Of a stretch of DNA of 64,000 nt, positions 52,681 through 61,275 are shown in pieces. Location: positions 1 to 64,000 of the forward strand of contig JBLHSG010000010.1 of assembly GCA_047626725.1 (NCBI GenBank), given 5' to 3'. Position 1 is the stretch's first letter, and every line of letters begins with the position of its first letter. The notes beneath the pieces are model-generated. The model was not told where the DNA came from. It worked only from the letters and a program-made list of their open reading frames with translations, and did not search any database. Source of the DNA: Ascidiaceihabitans sp034111945. Lineage in GTDB: Bacteria > Pseudomonadota > Alphaproteobacteria > Rhodobacterales > Rhodobacteraceae. The position numbers and the translations under genes were made by a program.

Positions 52681-53859
52681 ATGTCCCGCCAGAACTATAC
52701 CTTCACCTCGGAATCCGTTTCCGAAGGCCATCCGGATAAAGTCTGCGACCAGATTTCGGACGCCGTATTGGACGCATTCCTGACCGAAGAACCCGAAGCG
52801 CGGGTCGCGGCAGAAACATTCGCCACCACAAATCGCGTTGTGATCGGTGGCGAAGTTGGCCTGTCAAACCAAGCCAAGCTAAAAGATTACATGGGCCAGA
52901 TCGAACAGATCACCCGTGATTGCATCAAAGGCATTGGCTACGAACAAGACAAATTCCACTGGAAAACCGTCGAAGTCACCAACCTTTTGCACGAACAATC
53001 CGCGCACATCGCCCAAGGTGTTGATGCGTCCGAAGGCAAAGAAGAAGGCGCTGGCGATCAGGGCATCATGTTCGGTTACGCCACAACTGAAACCAAACAG
53101 TTGATGCCGGCCCCGATCCAGTATTCCCACGCGATTTTGCGCCGTTTGGCCGAAGTGCGCAAAGACGGCACATGCCCGCAACTTGGCCCCGACGCCAAAA
53201 GCCAGCTGTCGGTGATTTACAAAGACGGCAAGCCGGTTGGCGTGTCATCCATCGTACTTAGCACGCAGCACCTTGTGTCCATGACGTCGGCCGAAGTACG
53301 CGAATTGGTGGAACCCTACATTCTCGAAGTGTTGCCAGAAGGCTGGGTTTCGGCCGATACCGCATGGCACGTGAACCCGACGGGTGAATTTATGATCGGT
53401 GGCCCGGACGGCGACGCAGGTTTGACCGGTCGCAAGATCATCGTCGACACCTACGGCGGTGCAGCCCCACACGGCGGCGGCGCGTTTTCAGGCAAAGATC
53501 CGACCAAAGTTGACCGGTCTGCCGCCTACGCCGCGCGCTATTTGGCAAAGAACGTTGTGGCCTCCGGCATGGCCGAAAAATGCACCATCCAACTGTCCTA
53601 CGCGATTGGTGTTTCGGCACCGTTGTCGATCTATTGCGACACGTTTGGCACAGGCCAAGTGGCCGATGCAGCGATTGAAAAAGCCATCGATCAAGCGATG
53701 GATTTGACGCCACGCGGCATTCGTTCTGCGCTGGGTTTGAACAAACCAATCTATCAACGCACCGCAGCCTACGGCCACTTTGGTCGCGAGCCAGAAGCCG
53801 ACGGTGGTTTCAGCTGGGAAGCCACGAACCTGGTCGACGCGTTGAAAAACGCCGTCTAA
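52681..53859 (+). CDS. metK: S-adenosylmethionine synthetase
   Basis: A 392-residue enzyme making S-adenosylmethionine from methionine and ATP. SEGHPDKVCDQISDAVLDAF is the N-terminal signature, GAGDQGIMFGYA the ATP motif and GGGAFSGKDPTKVDRSAAYA the P-loop-like motif. The Shine-Dalgarno GGAG lies seven bases before the ATG and is part of the riboswitch pseudoknot. A strong terminator follows, so metK is probably monocistronic. Confidence 0.98.
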   Translation: MSRQNYTFTSESVSEGHPDKVCDQISDAVLDAFLTEEPEARVAAETFATTNRVVIGGEVGLSNQAKLKDYMGQIEQITRDCIKGIGYEQDKFHWKTVEVTNLLHEQSAHIAQGVDASEGKEEGAGDQGIMFGYATTETKQLMPAPIQYSHAILRRLAEVRKDGTCPQLGPDAKSQLSVIYKDGKPVGVSSIVLSTQHLVSMTSAEVRELVEPYILEVLPEGWVSADTAWHVNPTGEFMIGGPDGDAGLTGRKIIVDTYGGAAPHGGGAFSGKDPTKVDRSAAYAARYLAKNVVASGMAEKCTIQLSYAIGVSAPLSIYCDTFGTGQVADAAIEKAIDQAMDLTPRGIRSALGLNKPIYQRTAAYGHFGREPEADGGFSWEATNLVDALKNAV

Positions 53860-53880
53860 GACCACAGGCCATCACATTAA

Positions 53881-53916
53881 AAAAGCCACCGTGTCCAAAG
53901 GGACGCGGTGGCTTTT
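53881..53916 (+). terminator. Intrinsic terminator of metK
   Basis: A long stem from AAAAGCCACC to GGTGGCTTTT, continued inward through CGTGTCC/GGACGCG (one G-U pair), with a small loop. The A and T runs make it usable in both directions, also for the convergent VOC gene. Confidence 0.92.
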
Positions 53917-53936
53917 GTACGTTTTAGGGCAGGGCT

Positions 53937-54308
53937 TTAGCCAAAGACAAAAAAGCACAGTTTGTGCCCGTCTAAATCGCGCACATATGATCCGTAAAAC
54001 CGGTCAGGAATGCGTTGGCCCGGCCCACCGTCACAGGTGGCCCCTAGCGAAATTGCCTTGTGATACAGCGCGTCGGATGCCTCTTTTGTTTCGGCAGGAA
54101 AGGCGATCATGGTGCCGTTGCCGCAGGTTGCCGCTTCGCCATCGTAAGGTTGGCACAGCGCCAGCATCGGTTCGCCGCGTTTGGTGCCAAGAAACGCAAT
54201 GCGCCCCGAATCGATGACAAATTTTGCGCCTTGGTCTGCAAACAGATCGCCGTAAAACGATTTGGCCTTGTCCATGTCTGCAACGCCCAGAGTTGTGTAG
54301 CCGATCAT
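53937..54308 (-). CDS. VOC (glyoxalase/bleomycin-resistance) family protein
   Basis: A 123-residue betaalphabetabetabeta-repeat protein. MIGYTTLGVADMDKAKSFYG opens the fold and SYVRDLDGHKLCFFVFG closes it, with a likely metal-binding residue in the last strand. The frame extends 47 codons upstream, but AAAGGA just before the ATG at 54308 fixes the start. The substrate is unknown. The next gene upstream is a monooxygenase-fold protein 23 bp away. Confidence 0.88.
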   Translation of the reverse strand: MIGYTTLGVADMDKAKSFYGDLFADQGAKFVIDSGRIAFLGTKRGEPMLALCQPYDGEAATCGNGTMIAFPAETKEASDALYHKAISLGATCDGGPGQRIPDRFYGSYVRDLDGHKLCFFVFG

Positions 54309-54331
54309 ATTGGTTTTCCTTTTGTGTGAAT

Positions 54332-54649
54332 TCAGGTCGAAGACAGAATGTGGATTTTGCGGTCCGCCAACATGTCTTTGGTCGCCGTACCGTAGGACTT
54401 CATGTGGGGGGCAGCCGCGTGCGCCATCAATGCGCCCATGCTGGCCCATTTTTCAATCACCACAAACGTGTCATCGCCGTAGTTTGTTTGGAACGGACCG
54501 GCATCCGGCGTGTCGATTGCAGCGCCGTATTCGATACATCCGTCTTCGGCCAGAACCGCTGGAACGTTGGCGTTAAACAGCTTTAGCACATCGGCGCGCT
54601 GGCCTGCTTTGGTGGTGATTACTGCGATCACATGGACCATATCTGACAT
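54332..54649 (-). CDS. Antibiotic biosynthesis monooxygenase (ABM) domain protein
   Basis: A 105-residue ferredoxin-like fold protein. VHVIAVITTKAGQRADVLKL and the end YGTATKDMLADRKIHIL match putative quinol monooxygenases such as YgiN. EDGCIEYGAAIDTP is typical. The start is the ATG at 54649 with AAAGGG upstream. A 30-codon extension is unsupported. It likely acts as a dimer in the cytoplasm on quinones or similar compounds. Confidence 0.87.
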   Translation of the reverse strand: MSDMVHVIAVITTKAGQRADVLKLFNANVPAVLAEDGCIEYGAAIDTPDAGPFQTNYGDDTFVVIEKWASMGALMAHAAAPHMKSYGTATKDMLADRKIHILSST

Positions 54650-54767
54650 TGGGTTTCCCTTTTGATGTTTGAAGGTAGCGTAACCAAACCGACCGCCATG
54701 ACCAGAAAAAGTCGCATGATCTTGCCCAGAACTTGCCATGACGTCACGTGCTGGCTAAACCGCGCGC

Positions 54768-55484
54768 ATGACACATGACAGAGACCAGCACCCAAATCGC
54801 CCGCGCCGTAATTTTTATGGCCGCCTAAAAGGCAAACATCTCAAGCCAAGCCAACAGGGCTATCTGGCCGAGGACCTTGACGCGTGGTCGCCGGGGGCCG
54901 TGAATTGGGATGAAAACCCTGATCGCACGCCCCTTGATCTAGATGGGTTGTTTGACGGCAAAAAAACCTGGCTCGAGATCGGGTTTGGTGGCGGCGAACA
55001 CATGGTGCATCAGTGCGCCGAAAATCCTGACGTGGGCATAATCGGGTGCGAACCTTACATCAACGGCGTGGCGATGCTGTTGGGGAAAATTCGCAAAGCG
55101 GGGGTTTCGAACCTCGCGATTTATCCCGGTGATGTGCGCGATATGTTTGATGTGCTGCCAGAGGCGTCGATCGACAAAGCATTCCTGCTGTACCCTGATC
55201 CCTGGCCAAAATCCCGCCACCATCGCCGCCGCTTTGTGACGCCGGAACATCTGGCACCGCTGGCCCACGTTCTAAAACCCGGGTCAGAATTTCGGGTCGC
55301 CACCGATATTCCCGACTACGTGCGCCAAACCATGGAACAAGTGCCGCAGTTCGAATTCACCTGGACCGCAGAACGCCCTGACGATTGGCGCGTCGCATGG
55401 CCTGACTGGATCAGCACGCGTTACGAACAAAAAGCCCTGCGCGAAGGCCGTGTGCCGCATTACATGACGTTTATTCGTACATAA
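54768..55484 (+). CDS. trmB: tRNA (guanine-N7-)-methyltransferase
   Basis: A 238-residue methyltransferase forming m7G46 in tRNA. The SAM site is LEIGFGGGEHMVHQ. LYPDPWPKSRHHRRRF is the RNA/SAM catalytic motif and is complete. The N-terminal RRNFYGRLKGKHLKPSQQ is the usual basic start in alphaproteobacteria. It closes the miaB-trmB block. Confidence 0.96.
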   Translation: MTHDRDQHPNRPRRNFYGRLKGKHLKPSQQGYLAEDLDAWSPGAVNWDENPDRTPLDLDGLFDGKKTWLEIGFGGGEHMVHQCAENPDVGIIGCEPYINGVAMLLGKIRKAGVSNLAIYPGDVRDMFDVLPEASIDKAFLLYPDPWPKSRHHRRRFVTPEHLAPLAHVLKPGSEFRVATDIPDYVRQTMEQVPQFEFTWTAERPDDWRVAWPDWISTRYEQKALREGRVPHYMTFIRT

Positions 55485-55563
55485 CTTTGCCTGATTTGGC
55501 TGGACCAAGAAACCTGTGCACGATAGGTCTGGCGCTAACATTTTAGCAAGAACGAGACCGCAT

Positions 55564-56916
55564 ATGTCCAGCCACGGCGCGCCAATTCCGATGACATCCC
55601 ACGCCTGTGGCCCTTTGACGGGCCGCGCCGAGGTGCCGGGCGACAAGTCGATCTCGCATCGTTCGTTGATTTTGGGTGCCCTTAGCATCGGCGAGACAAA
55701 GATCGCAGGATTGCTCGAGGGCCAAGACGTACTGGACACAGCCAAAGCCATGCGCGCATTCGGGGCCGACGTCACAGACCACGGCGGCGGCAATTGGTCG
55801 GTGCATGGTGTGGGTGTTGGCGGTTTCGCAGAGCCCGAAAATGTCATCGATTGCGGCAATTCCGGCACCGGCGTCCGCCTGATCATGGGCGCAATGGCGA
55901 CATCACCGATCACTGCGACATTCACCGGCGATGCTAGTCTGAATGGCCGACCAATGGCGCGTGTCACGGACCCGTTGGCGTTGTTTGGCTGCCAGACAGT
56001 CGGGCGCGATGGCGGCCGTTTGCCAATGACGTTGGTTGGTGCTGCAGAACCGGTTCCGGTGACCTACGTGGTGCCCGTGCCGTCTGCCCAAGTGAAATCT
56101 GCGGTGTTGTTTGCGGGCCTAAACGCGCCCGGCAAAACCATCGTAATCGAAGCCGAGGCAACACGCGATCACACCGAACGCATGCTGGCCGGATTTGGCG
56201 CTGAAATCACCACCGAGATTACGGATGAAGGTCGCGTTATCACGCTGACGGGCCAGCCTGAATTGACCGCTCAAACCATCGATGTGCCGCGCGATCCGTC
56301 AAGTGCGGCGTTTCCCGTTTGTGCGGCGTTAATCGTGCCGGGGTCCGATGTTTTGGTGCCTGGTATCGGCCTGAACCCAACGCGCGCCGGTTTGTACACC
56401 ACGCTGCGCGAAATGGGCGCGGACCTCAGTTACGAAAATGAACGTGTTGAGGGCGGCGAACCCGTGGCTGATCTGCGCGCGCGTTTTTCCCCGAACATGA
56501 CAGGAATCAAAGTCCCGCCCGCCCGCGCCGCCAGCATGATCGACGAATACCCGCTGCTGTCCGTCGTCGCCGCCTTCGCCAAGGGCGACACGCACATGGC
56601 TGGCGTTAAGGAATTGCGCGTCAAGGAAAGCGACCGGATCGATGCCATGGCAGTTGGCCTGCGCGACAATGGAATTACAGTCACGGACGGCCCCGATTGG
56701 TGGACTGTGACGGGCTTAGGTCACGGCAATGTCCCGGGCGGGGCGCTGTGCAAAAGCCATCTGGATCACCGCATTGCGATGTCGTTTATGGTTTTGGGCA
56801 TGGCCGCAAATGCGCCTGTGCGTTTGGATGATGGCGGCCCGATTGCCACGTCGTTCCCGATTTTCGAAGGGCTTATGACCGATTTGGGCGCTCGGGTAAC
56901 GCGCGATCCGGTGTGA
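55564..56916 (+). CDS. aroA: 5-enolpyruvylshikimate-3-phosphate synthase
   Basis: A 450-residue enzyme of the shikimate pathway joining phosphoenolpyruvate to shikimate 3-phosphate. PGDKSISHRSLILGAL and GNSGTGVRLIMG are the two substrate-binding motifs, and ELRVKESDRIDAMA is the C-terminal one. The sequence resembles class II enzymes such as CP4 in its long shared segments, but the position of the CP4 Ala100 appears to be Gly (N-S-G-T). The start is taken at MSSHGAPIPM. An upstream extension to 55516 is less likely. It overlaps the cmk frame by 4 bp if the GTG start is used. Confidence 0.95.
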   Translation: MSSHGAPIPMTSHACGPLTGRAEVPGDKSISHRSLILGALSIGETKIAGLLEGQDVLDTAKAMRAFGADVTDHGGGNWSVHGVGVGGFAEPENVIDCGNSGTGVRLIMGAMATSPITATFTGDASLNGRPMARVTDPLALFGCQTVGRDGGRLPMTLVGAAEPVPVTYVVPVPSAQVKSAVLFAGLNAPGKTIVIEAEATRDHTERMLAGFGAEITTEITDEGRVITLTGQPELTAQTIDVPRDPSSAAFPVCAALIVPGSDVLVPGIGLNPTRAGLYTTLREMGADLSYENERVEGGEPVADLRARFSPNMTGIKVPPARAASMIDEYPLLSVVAAFAKGDTHMAGVKELRVKESDRIDAMAVGLRDNGITVTDGPDWWTVTGLGHGNVPGGALCKSHLDHRIAMSFMVLGMAANAPVRLDDGGPIATSFPIFEGLMTDLGARVTRDPV

Positions 56917-56918
56917 TC

Positions 56919-57530
56919 ATGAGCGAACCGTTCACCATCGCAATCGACGGGCCAGCAGCTGCTGGCAAAGGCACAATTTCCAAAGCAGTGGCCGCGCATT
57001 TTGAATTTGCGCATTTGGACACGGGGCTTTTGTACCGCGTGGTTGGGGCCAAAGTGCTGCAAGGTGCGACGGCGATTGATGTCGCGCGTAATTTGACAGC
57101 AGCTGATTTGCGGATCGATGGGTTGCGCACGGCGGCTGTGGCCCAAGCGGCCAGCAAAGTGGCGGTGATTGGCGAAGTCCGCGCGGCCTTGCTGGATTTT
57201 CAGCGCGCTTTTGCAAGGCGGGCAGGCGGCGCAGTTCTGGACGGGCGCGATATTGGCACGGTGATTTGCCCGCAAGCCGAAGTAAAATTATTCGTCACCG
57301 CCAGCCCTGAAGTGCGCGCAAAACGGCGTTATGATGAACTGATTGCGCGCGGCGAGACTGCGGATTTGGCGCAGGTCGTCGAAGACGTGCGCGCCCGTGA
57401 TGCCCGCGATATGGACCGCGTTGAGGCCCCCCTGAAACCAGCCGATGACGCGCATATTCTGGACACTTCTGATCTGGCCATTGAACAGGCCGTCGCGCAG
57501 GCGATTGCGCTGATCCAAGCCCGCCGCTGA
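56919..57530 (+). CDS. cmk: Cytidylate kinase
   Basis: A 203-residue CMP/dCMP kinase. The P-loop GPAAAGKGTISKAV begins at about residue 11. HLDTGLLYRVVG and LDGRDIGTVICPQAEVK are the CMP-binding motifs. The ATG at 56919 is three bases after the aroA stop codon. A GTG at 56913 (two codons earlier) would overlap aroA by 4 bp and is possible. The aroA-cmk-rpsA order is usual in proteobacteria. Confidence 0.95.
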   Translation: MSEPFTIAIDGPAAAGKGTISKAVAAHFEFAHLDTGLLYRVVGAKVLQGATAIDVARNLTAADLRIDGLRTAAVAQAASKVAVIGEVRAALLDFQRAFARRAGGAVLDGRDIGTVICPQAEVKLFVTASPEVRAKRRYDELIARGETADLAQVVEDVRARDARDMDRVEAPLKPADDAHILDTSDLAIEQAVAQAIALIQARR

Positions 57531-57614
57531 CACGCGCACATCACCAAAGTTTGCATATCTTGTAACGCAAGTTCCGCCTAGCGTGACCTTATCCAATTTG
57601 TGAAAGGTCACCCT

Positions 57615-58145
57615 ATGCGATTTTGCCTGCCTATTGCCGCGCTGTTTATGTCCGCGGGCCTCGTGTTTGCCCAAGATGAACCAGCGCTGGAACCGCCGAT
57701 GACGATGCAGCGGCTGGCCGATATCATCTTGGTGATTGACCCCGATGCGCAACTGGCGGGCAACGCGATTGAACTGACGATCGAGGACATTCCAGTCATT
57801 GTCATCGCCGATCAAACCGCCAATCGGATGCGCGCGATGGTGCCGATCAGATCCGCAGACGGGCTATCGGCCGAAGAATTGGCGCGTTTGATGCAGGCCA
57901 ACTTTGATACCGCGCTTGATGCTCGATACGCCGTGGCGCGTGGGCGATTGTGGGGCGCGTTTATTCACCCGTTGTCGCCGCTTGAAAAAGACCAATTGAT
58001 CTCTGCTTTGATCCAGACTGTGAACCTCGCGCGGACCTACGGGCAGACGTATTCCGGCGGGGCTGAGGTGTTTGGCGGCGGTGATAGCAACGGAATTTAC
58101 CAAGATCTGTTTGATGAATTAAAGGAAAAAGGGCAGGACCTGTAG
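57615..58145 (+). CDS. Secreted YbjN / type III chaperone-fold-like protein
   Basis: A 176-residue exported protein with a signal peptide cut near VFA/QDEP (about residue 20). The mature part has MTMQRLADIILVIDPDAQL, ELTIEDIPVIVIADQT and ALDARYAVARGRLWGAF, a pattern I associate with the YbjN/secretion-chaperone fold. The C-terminus is Gly-rich (GGAEVFGGGDSNG). AAAGGT precedes the ATG at 57615. A GTG five codons earlier is an alternative. The function is unknown. The fold assignment is moderate. Confidence 0.65.
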   Translation: MRFCLPIAALFMSAGLVFAQDEPALEPPMTMQRLADIILVIDPDAQLAGNAIELTIEDIPVIVIADQTANRMRAMVPIRSADGLSAEELARLMQANFDTALDARYAVARGRLWGAFIHPLSPLEKDQLISALIQTVNLARTYGQTYSGGAEVFGGGDSNGIYQDLFDELKEKGQDL

Positions 58146-58176
58146 GTAGGGCCCTAACCCAATGATACTATGGTCG

Positions 58177-59055
58177 TTAAGCGCCGTCGGTGTGTGGCAC
58201 AAGGCCCGGCAAAAATTCCGCAAGGATCGCAGCCTGCAGTTTTTTACCATCTGGATCGGATGCAGTTTTGAGAGCTGTCAGGGACTCTGACCAGTCAGAT
58301 GTGCGTGTGCGGATCGGTGGGTTCTGCGAGGTTGCGCAATCGATCACAACCCCTGCGACTTGATCCGGGGTTTGAAACACGCCTTCGCTGCGCCCCTCGC
58401 GTGATCCCATGTAGCGTTGCAACAGCGGCAGATATTCATCGGTTAACAAACCGCCGCTTTCACCGATTTTGGCCATGACCGAATTGACAAATTCGGACGA
58501 AATGCCGCCCGGTTCAACTGCGCTAAAATGCAATCCAAACGCTGGTCCAACATAGGAGGCGAGCCCCTCGATATAGCCTTCGACCGCAAATTTCGACGCA
58601 CAGTAGATTTCGTTAAATGGCTGCCCCGCCAATCCGCCGACCGATGATATCGCGATAACGCGCCCTGATCGTGCCGCGCGCATGTGAGGGAGAACGGCTT
58701 TTGTACAGCGCACGACGCCCATGAAATTCACGTCCATGACCCACTGAATTTCGGCCTCTGTCGCTTGTTCGGTTGCGCGCGCAAATCCGACGCCGGCGTT
58801 GGCCACCAGCACGTCGATATGTCCGTGATCGGTGATGATTTGTGCGACCGCTGTATCAACCGAGGCGGTGTTTTCGACATCCAGCTGAAGCACGTTCAAT
58901 TCGACACCAGCGGTTTTGGCGGCCTGATCCAATGTCGCGCGCTTGGCTAGGTTTCGCATGGAGGCGTAGACCGCAAAGCCGGCCTTGGCGGCCTGAATGG
59001 CGATCGCAACGCCGAGGCCGGTTGAGGCTCCGGTGACAAGTAGTGTTTTGGTCAT
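58177..59055 (-). CDS. Short-chain dehydrogenase/reductase (SDR)
   Basis: A 292-residue Rossmann oxidoreductase. The cofactor motif is TGASTGLGVAIA (residues 7-18), the NAG-type motif is VANAGVGFARA, and the catalytic Ser and Tyr/Lys are in AISSVGGLAG and YCASKFA. It is a classical SDR with an unknown substrate. It is divergent from the rpsA leader region. Confidence 0.9.
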   Translation of the reverse strand: MTKTLLVTGASTGLGVAIAIQAAKAGFAVYASMRNLAKRATLDQAAKTAGVELNVLQLDVENTASVDTAVAQIITDHGHIDVLVANAGVGFARATEQATEAEIQWVMDVNFMGVVRCTKAVLPHMRAARSGRVIAISSVGGLAGQPFNEIYCASKFAVEGYIEGLASYVGPAFGLHFSAVEPGGISSEFVNSVMAKIGESGGLLTDEYLPLLQRYMGSREGRSEGVFQTPDQVAGVVIDCATSQNPPIRTRTSDWSESLTALKTASDPDGKKLQAAILAEFLPGLVPHTDGA

Positions 59056-59494
59056 GGCACGTGTCCTTGATTGTGAGGGTTAAGCCCAAGATACGCGTTT
59101 GACGGGAGGGTGCGAGTTAAATTTGCTTGCGGATCGCGCCAAAATTTGGACACTAAAGATAACTATGTCGATGGTTTGAGCGAACTTTAGACCCGCGAAT
59201 TTGCCAATTATTTTGGATCGGGCAAGATGCGTCAAACCCTTGCCCTGCATGCGTTTGCAGGCTATAGAACGCGCGTTGATAAGGTGAATTTCGCCGCATA
59301 AATTATTTACACTGTAGGGCTGGGAAACTTCCGGCCCTTCTTGTTGTATTTATTTCCCTTTGACTAGAAGGGGTTGCGGAATTTCCAAGGCGACACACTG
59401 AACCCCGTTCCACCAAAGGTGGGCATTAATTAAAGACCGGCGGAGACAACCGCGCGGCCAGAATCAAATACGTAGATTAGGAAAAACACGCCAC
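59056..59494. other. Long leader/promoter region of rpsA
   Basis: 439 bp without a gene, divergent to the SDR and rpsA. It contains a terminator-like hairpin at 59316-59338. Just before rpsA it contains GGCGGAGACAACCGC (about 59440-59454), which can form a short GCGG/CCGC hairpin. The last 35 bases are AT-rich, with AGGAAAAACACGCCAC before the ATG. A transcribed, structured 5' leader is likely. Confidence 0.5.
59316..59338 (+). terminator. Attenuator-like hairpin in rpsA leader
   Basis: A 9-bp stem, AGGGCTGGG with TCCGGCCCT (two G-U pairs) around AAACT, is followed by a U-rich TTCTTGTTGTATTTATTT tract. It sits about 155 bp before rpsA, where it could end leader transcripts or transcripts arriving from upstream. 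Confidence 0.5.
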
Positions 59495-61171
59495 ATGGCA
59501 AATCTGATGGACGAGTTTGAAGCACTCTTGAATGAAAGCTTCGAAATGGACACCCCCGAAGAGGGTTCCGTTGTTAAGGGCAAGGTTATCGCGATTGAAG
59601 CGGGCCAAGCCATCATCGACGTAGGCTACAAAATGGAAGGCCGCGTCGACATTAAAGAATTTGCAGACCCGGGCGAAGCTCCAAAAATCGCTGCTGGCGA
59701 TACTGTTGAAGTGTTCTTGCGCCAGGTCGAAAACTCTCGCGGCGAAGCGGTTATCTCTCGTGAGATGGCACGTCGTGAAGAAGCATGGGATCGTCTGGAA
59801 ACAGCCTACGCCAGCGAAGAGCGCGTCGAAGGCGCAATCTTTGGTCGCGTTAAAGGTGGCTTTACGGTTGATCTGGGCGGCGCTGTTGCGTTCTTGCCTG
59901 GTTCCCAAGTTGACGTGCGCCCTGTGCGTGACGCGGGCCCATTGATGGGTCTGAAGCAGCCATTCCAAGTTCTGAAAATGGACCGTCGTCGTGGCAACAT
60001 CGTTGTTTCGCGTCGTGCGATCCTCGAAGAATCACGTGCCGAACAGCGCGCTGAAGTTATCGGCAACCTGACCGAAGGTCAGAACGTCGATGGTGTGGTC
60101 AAGAACATCACCGAATATGGTGCGTTTGTTGATCTGGGCGGCGTTGACGGCTTGTTGCACGTCACTGACATGGCATGGCGCCGTGTAAACCACCCATCAG
60201 AAATCCTGACAATCGGTGAGACGATCAAGGTCCAAGTGATCAAGATCAACAAAGAAACACACCGTATTTCCTTGGGCATGAAGCAGTTGCAAGAGGATCC
60301 ATGGGATCTGGTTGCAGCGAAATACGCTCTGGAATCCACACACACTGGCCGCGTGACCAACATCACGGACTATGGCGCCTTTGTTGAATTGGAAGCCGGC
60401 GTTGAAGGTCTGGTACACGTGTCCGAGATGTCTTGGACCAAGAAAAACGTACACCCAGGCAAGATCGTTTCTACGTCGCAAGAAGTCGAAGTTATGGTTC
60501 TGGAAATCGACGGTACAAAACGTCGCGTGTCCTTGGGTCTGAAGCAGACAATGCGCAACCCATGGGAAGTGTTTGCAGAAACACACCCAGAAGGCACCGA
60601 AGTCGAAGGCGAAGTCAAAAACATCACCGAATTCGGTTTGTTTGTTGGCCTGCCAGGCGACATCGACGGCATGGTTCACCTGTCCGACCTGTCATGGGAC
60701 GAACGTGGCGAAGATGCGATCCAGTCTTACCACAAAAACGACGTGGTTCAGGCAGTTGTCTCCGAAGTTGATGTTGAAAAAGAACGCATCTCCTTGTCCA
60801 TCAAGGGCCTTGGCGGCGACAAGTTTGCAGAAGCAGTGGGCGGCGTTAAGCGCGGTTCCATCGTAACTGTAACCGTGACAGCCATCGAAGAAGGCGGTAT
60901 TGAGTGCGAATATGAAGGCATGAAATCCTTCATCCGTCGCTCCGATTTGTCGCGTGACCGTGCAGAGCAGCGCCCAGAGCGTTTCTCGGTTGGAGACAAA
61001 GTTGATGTGCGCATCACCAACGTCGACAACAAAACCCGTCGTTTGGGTGTTTCGATCAAAGCGCGTGAAATCGCGGAAGAGAAAGAAGCAGTCGAGCAGT
61101 ATGGTTCCTCAGACTCCGGCGCATCCTTGGGCGATATCCTTGGTGCAGCTCTGAAAACCACAGACGACTAA
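59495..61171 (+). CDS. rpsA: 30S ribosomal protein S1
   Basis: A 558-residue S1 with six OB-fold S1 domains, binding mRNA to the 30S subunit. Repeats are visible: GSVVKGKVIAIEAGQAIIDV, GAIFGRVKGGFTVDLGGAVAFLPGSQ, VDGVVKNITEYGAFVDLGGV, GRVTNITDYGAFVELEAGVE, VEGEVKNITEFGLFVGLPGD, and a last one, GSIVTVTVTAIEEGGIECEY. The length equals the E. coli protein (557). Codon choice is typical of a highly expressed gene. A terminator lies 27 bp after the stop. Confidence 0.98.
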   Translation: MANLMDEFEALLNESFEMDTPEEGSVVKGKVIAIEAGQAIIDVGYKMEGRVDIKEFADPGEAPKIAAGDTVEVFLRQVENSRGEAVISREMARREEAWDRLETAYASEERVEGAIFGRVKGGFTVDLGGAVAFLPGSQVDVRPVRDAGPLMGLKQPFQVLKMDRRRGNIVVSRRAILEESRAEQRAEVIGNLTEGQNVDGVVKNITEYGAFVDLGGVDGLLHVTDMAWRRVNHPSEILTIGETIKVQVIKINKETHRISLGMKQLQEDPWDLVAAKYALESTHTGRVTNITDYGAFVELEAGVEGLVHVSEMSWTKKNVHPGKIVSTSQEVEVMVLEIDGTKRRVSLGLKQTMRNPWEVFAETHPEGTEVEGEVKNITEFGLFVGLPGDIDGMVHLSDLSWDERGEDAIQSYHKNDVVQAVVSEVDVEKERISLSIKGLGGDKFAEAVGGVKRGSIVTVTVTAIEEGGIECEYEGMKSFIRRSDLSRDRAEQRPERFSVGDKVDVRITNVDNKTRRLGVSIKAREIAEEKEAVEQYGSSDSGASLGDILGAALKTTDD

Positions 61172-61198
61172 GCACTGGTTCACCAGTCAATGATTTTG

Positions 61199-61222
61199 GG
61201 CCTCGCAGGAAACTGCGGGGCC
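61199..61222 (+). terminator. Intrinsic terminator of rpsA
   Basis: A 10-bp stem, GGCCTCGCAG paired with CTGCGGGGCC (one G-U pair) around a GAAA tetraloop, then TATTTTCGTTTT. Confidence 0.9.
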
Positions 61223-61275
61223 TATTTTCGTTTTGGGATGTGATAGGGCAGGTAGGGCAGATCGCGATTGCTGGA

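Noticed and set aside
61056..61275. C-terminal tail of the Hint-domain protein overlapping rpsA
   Set aside because: It exists only because of the 23-bp duplication and is antisense to rpsA and its terminator. Restoring the frame ends the protein at 61276.
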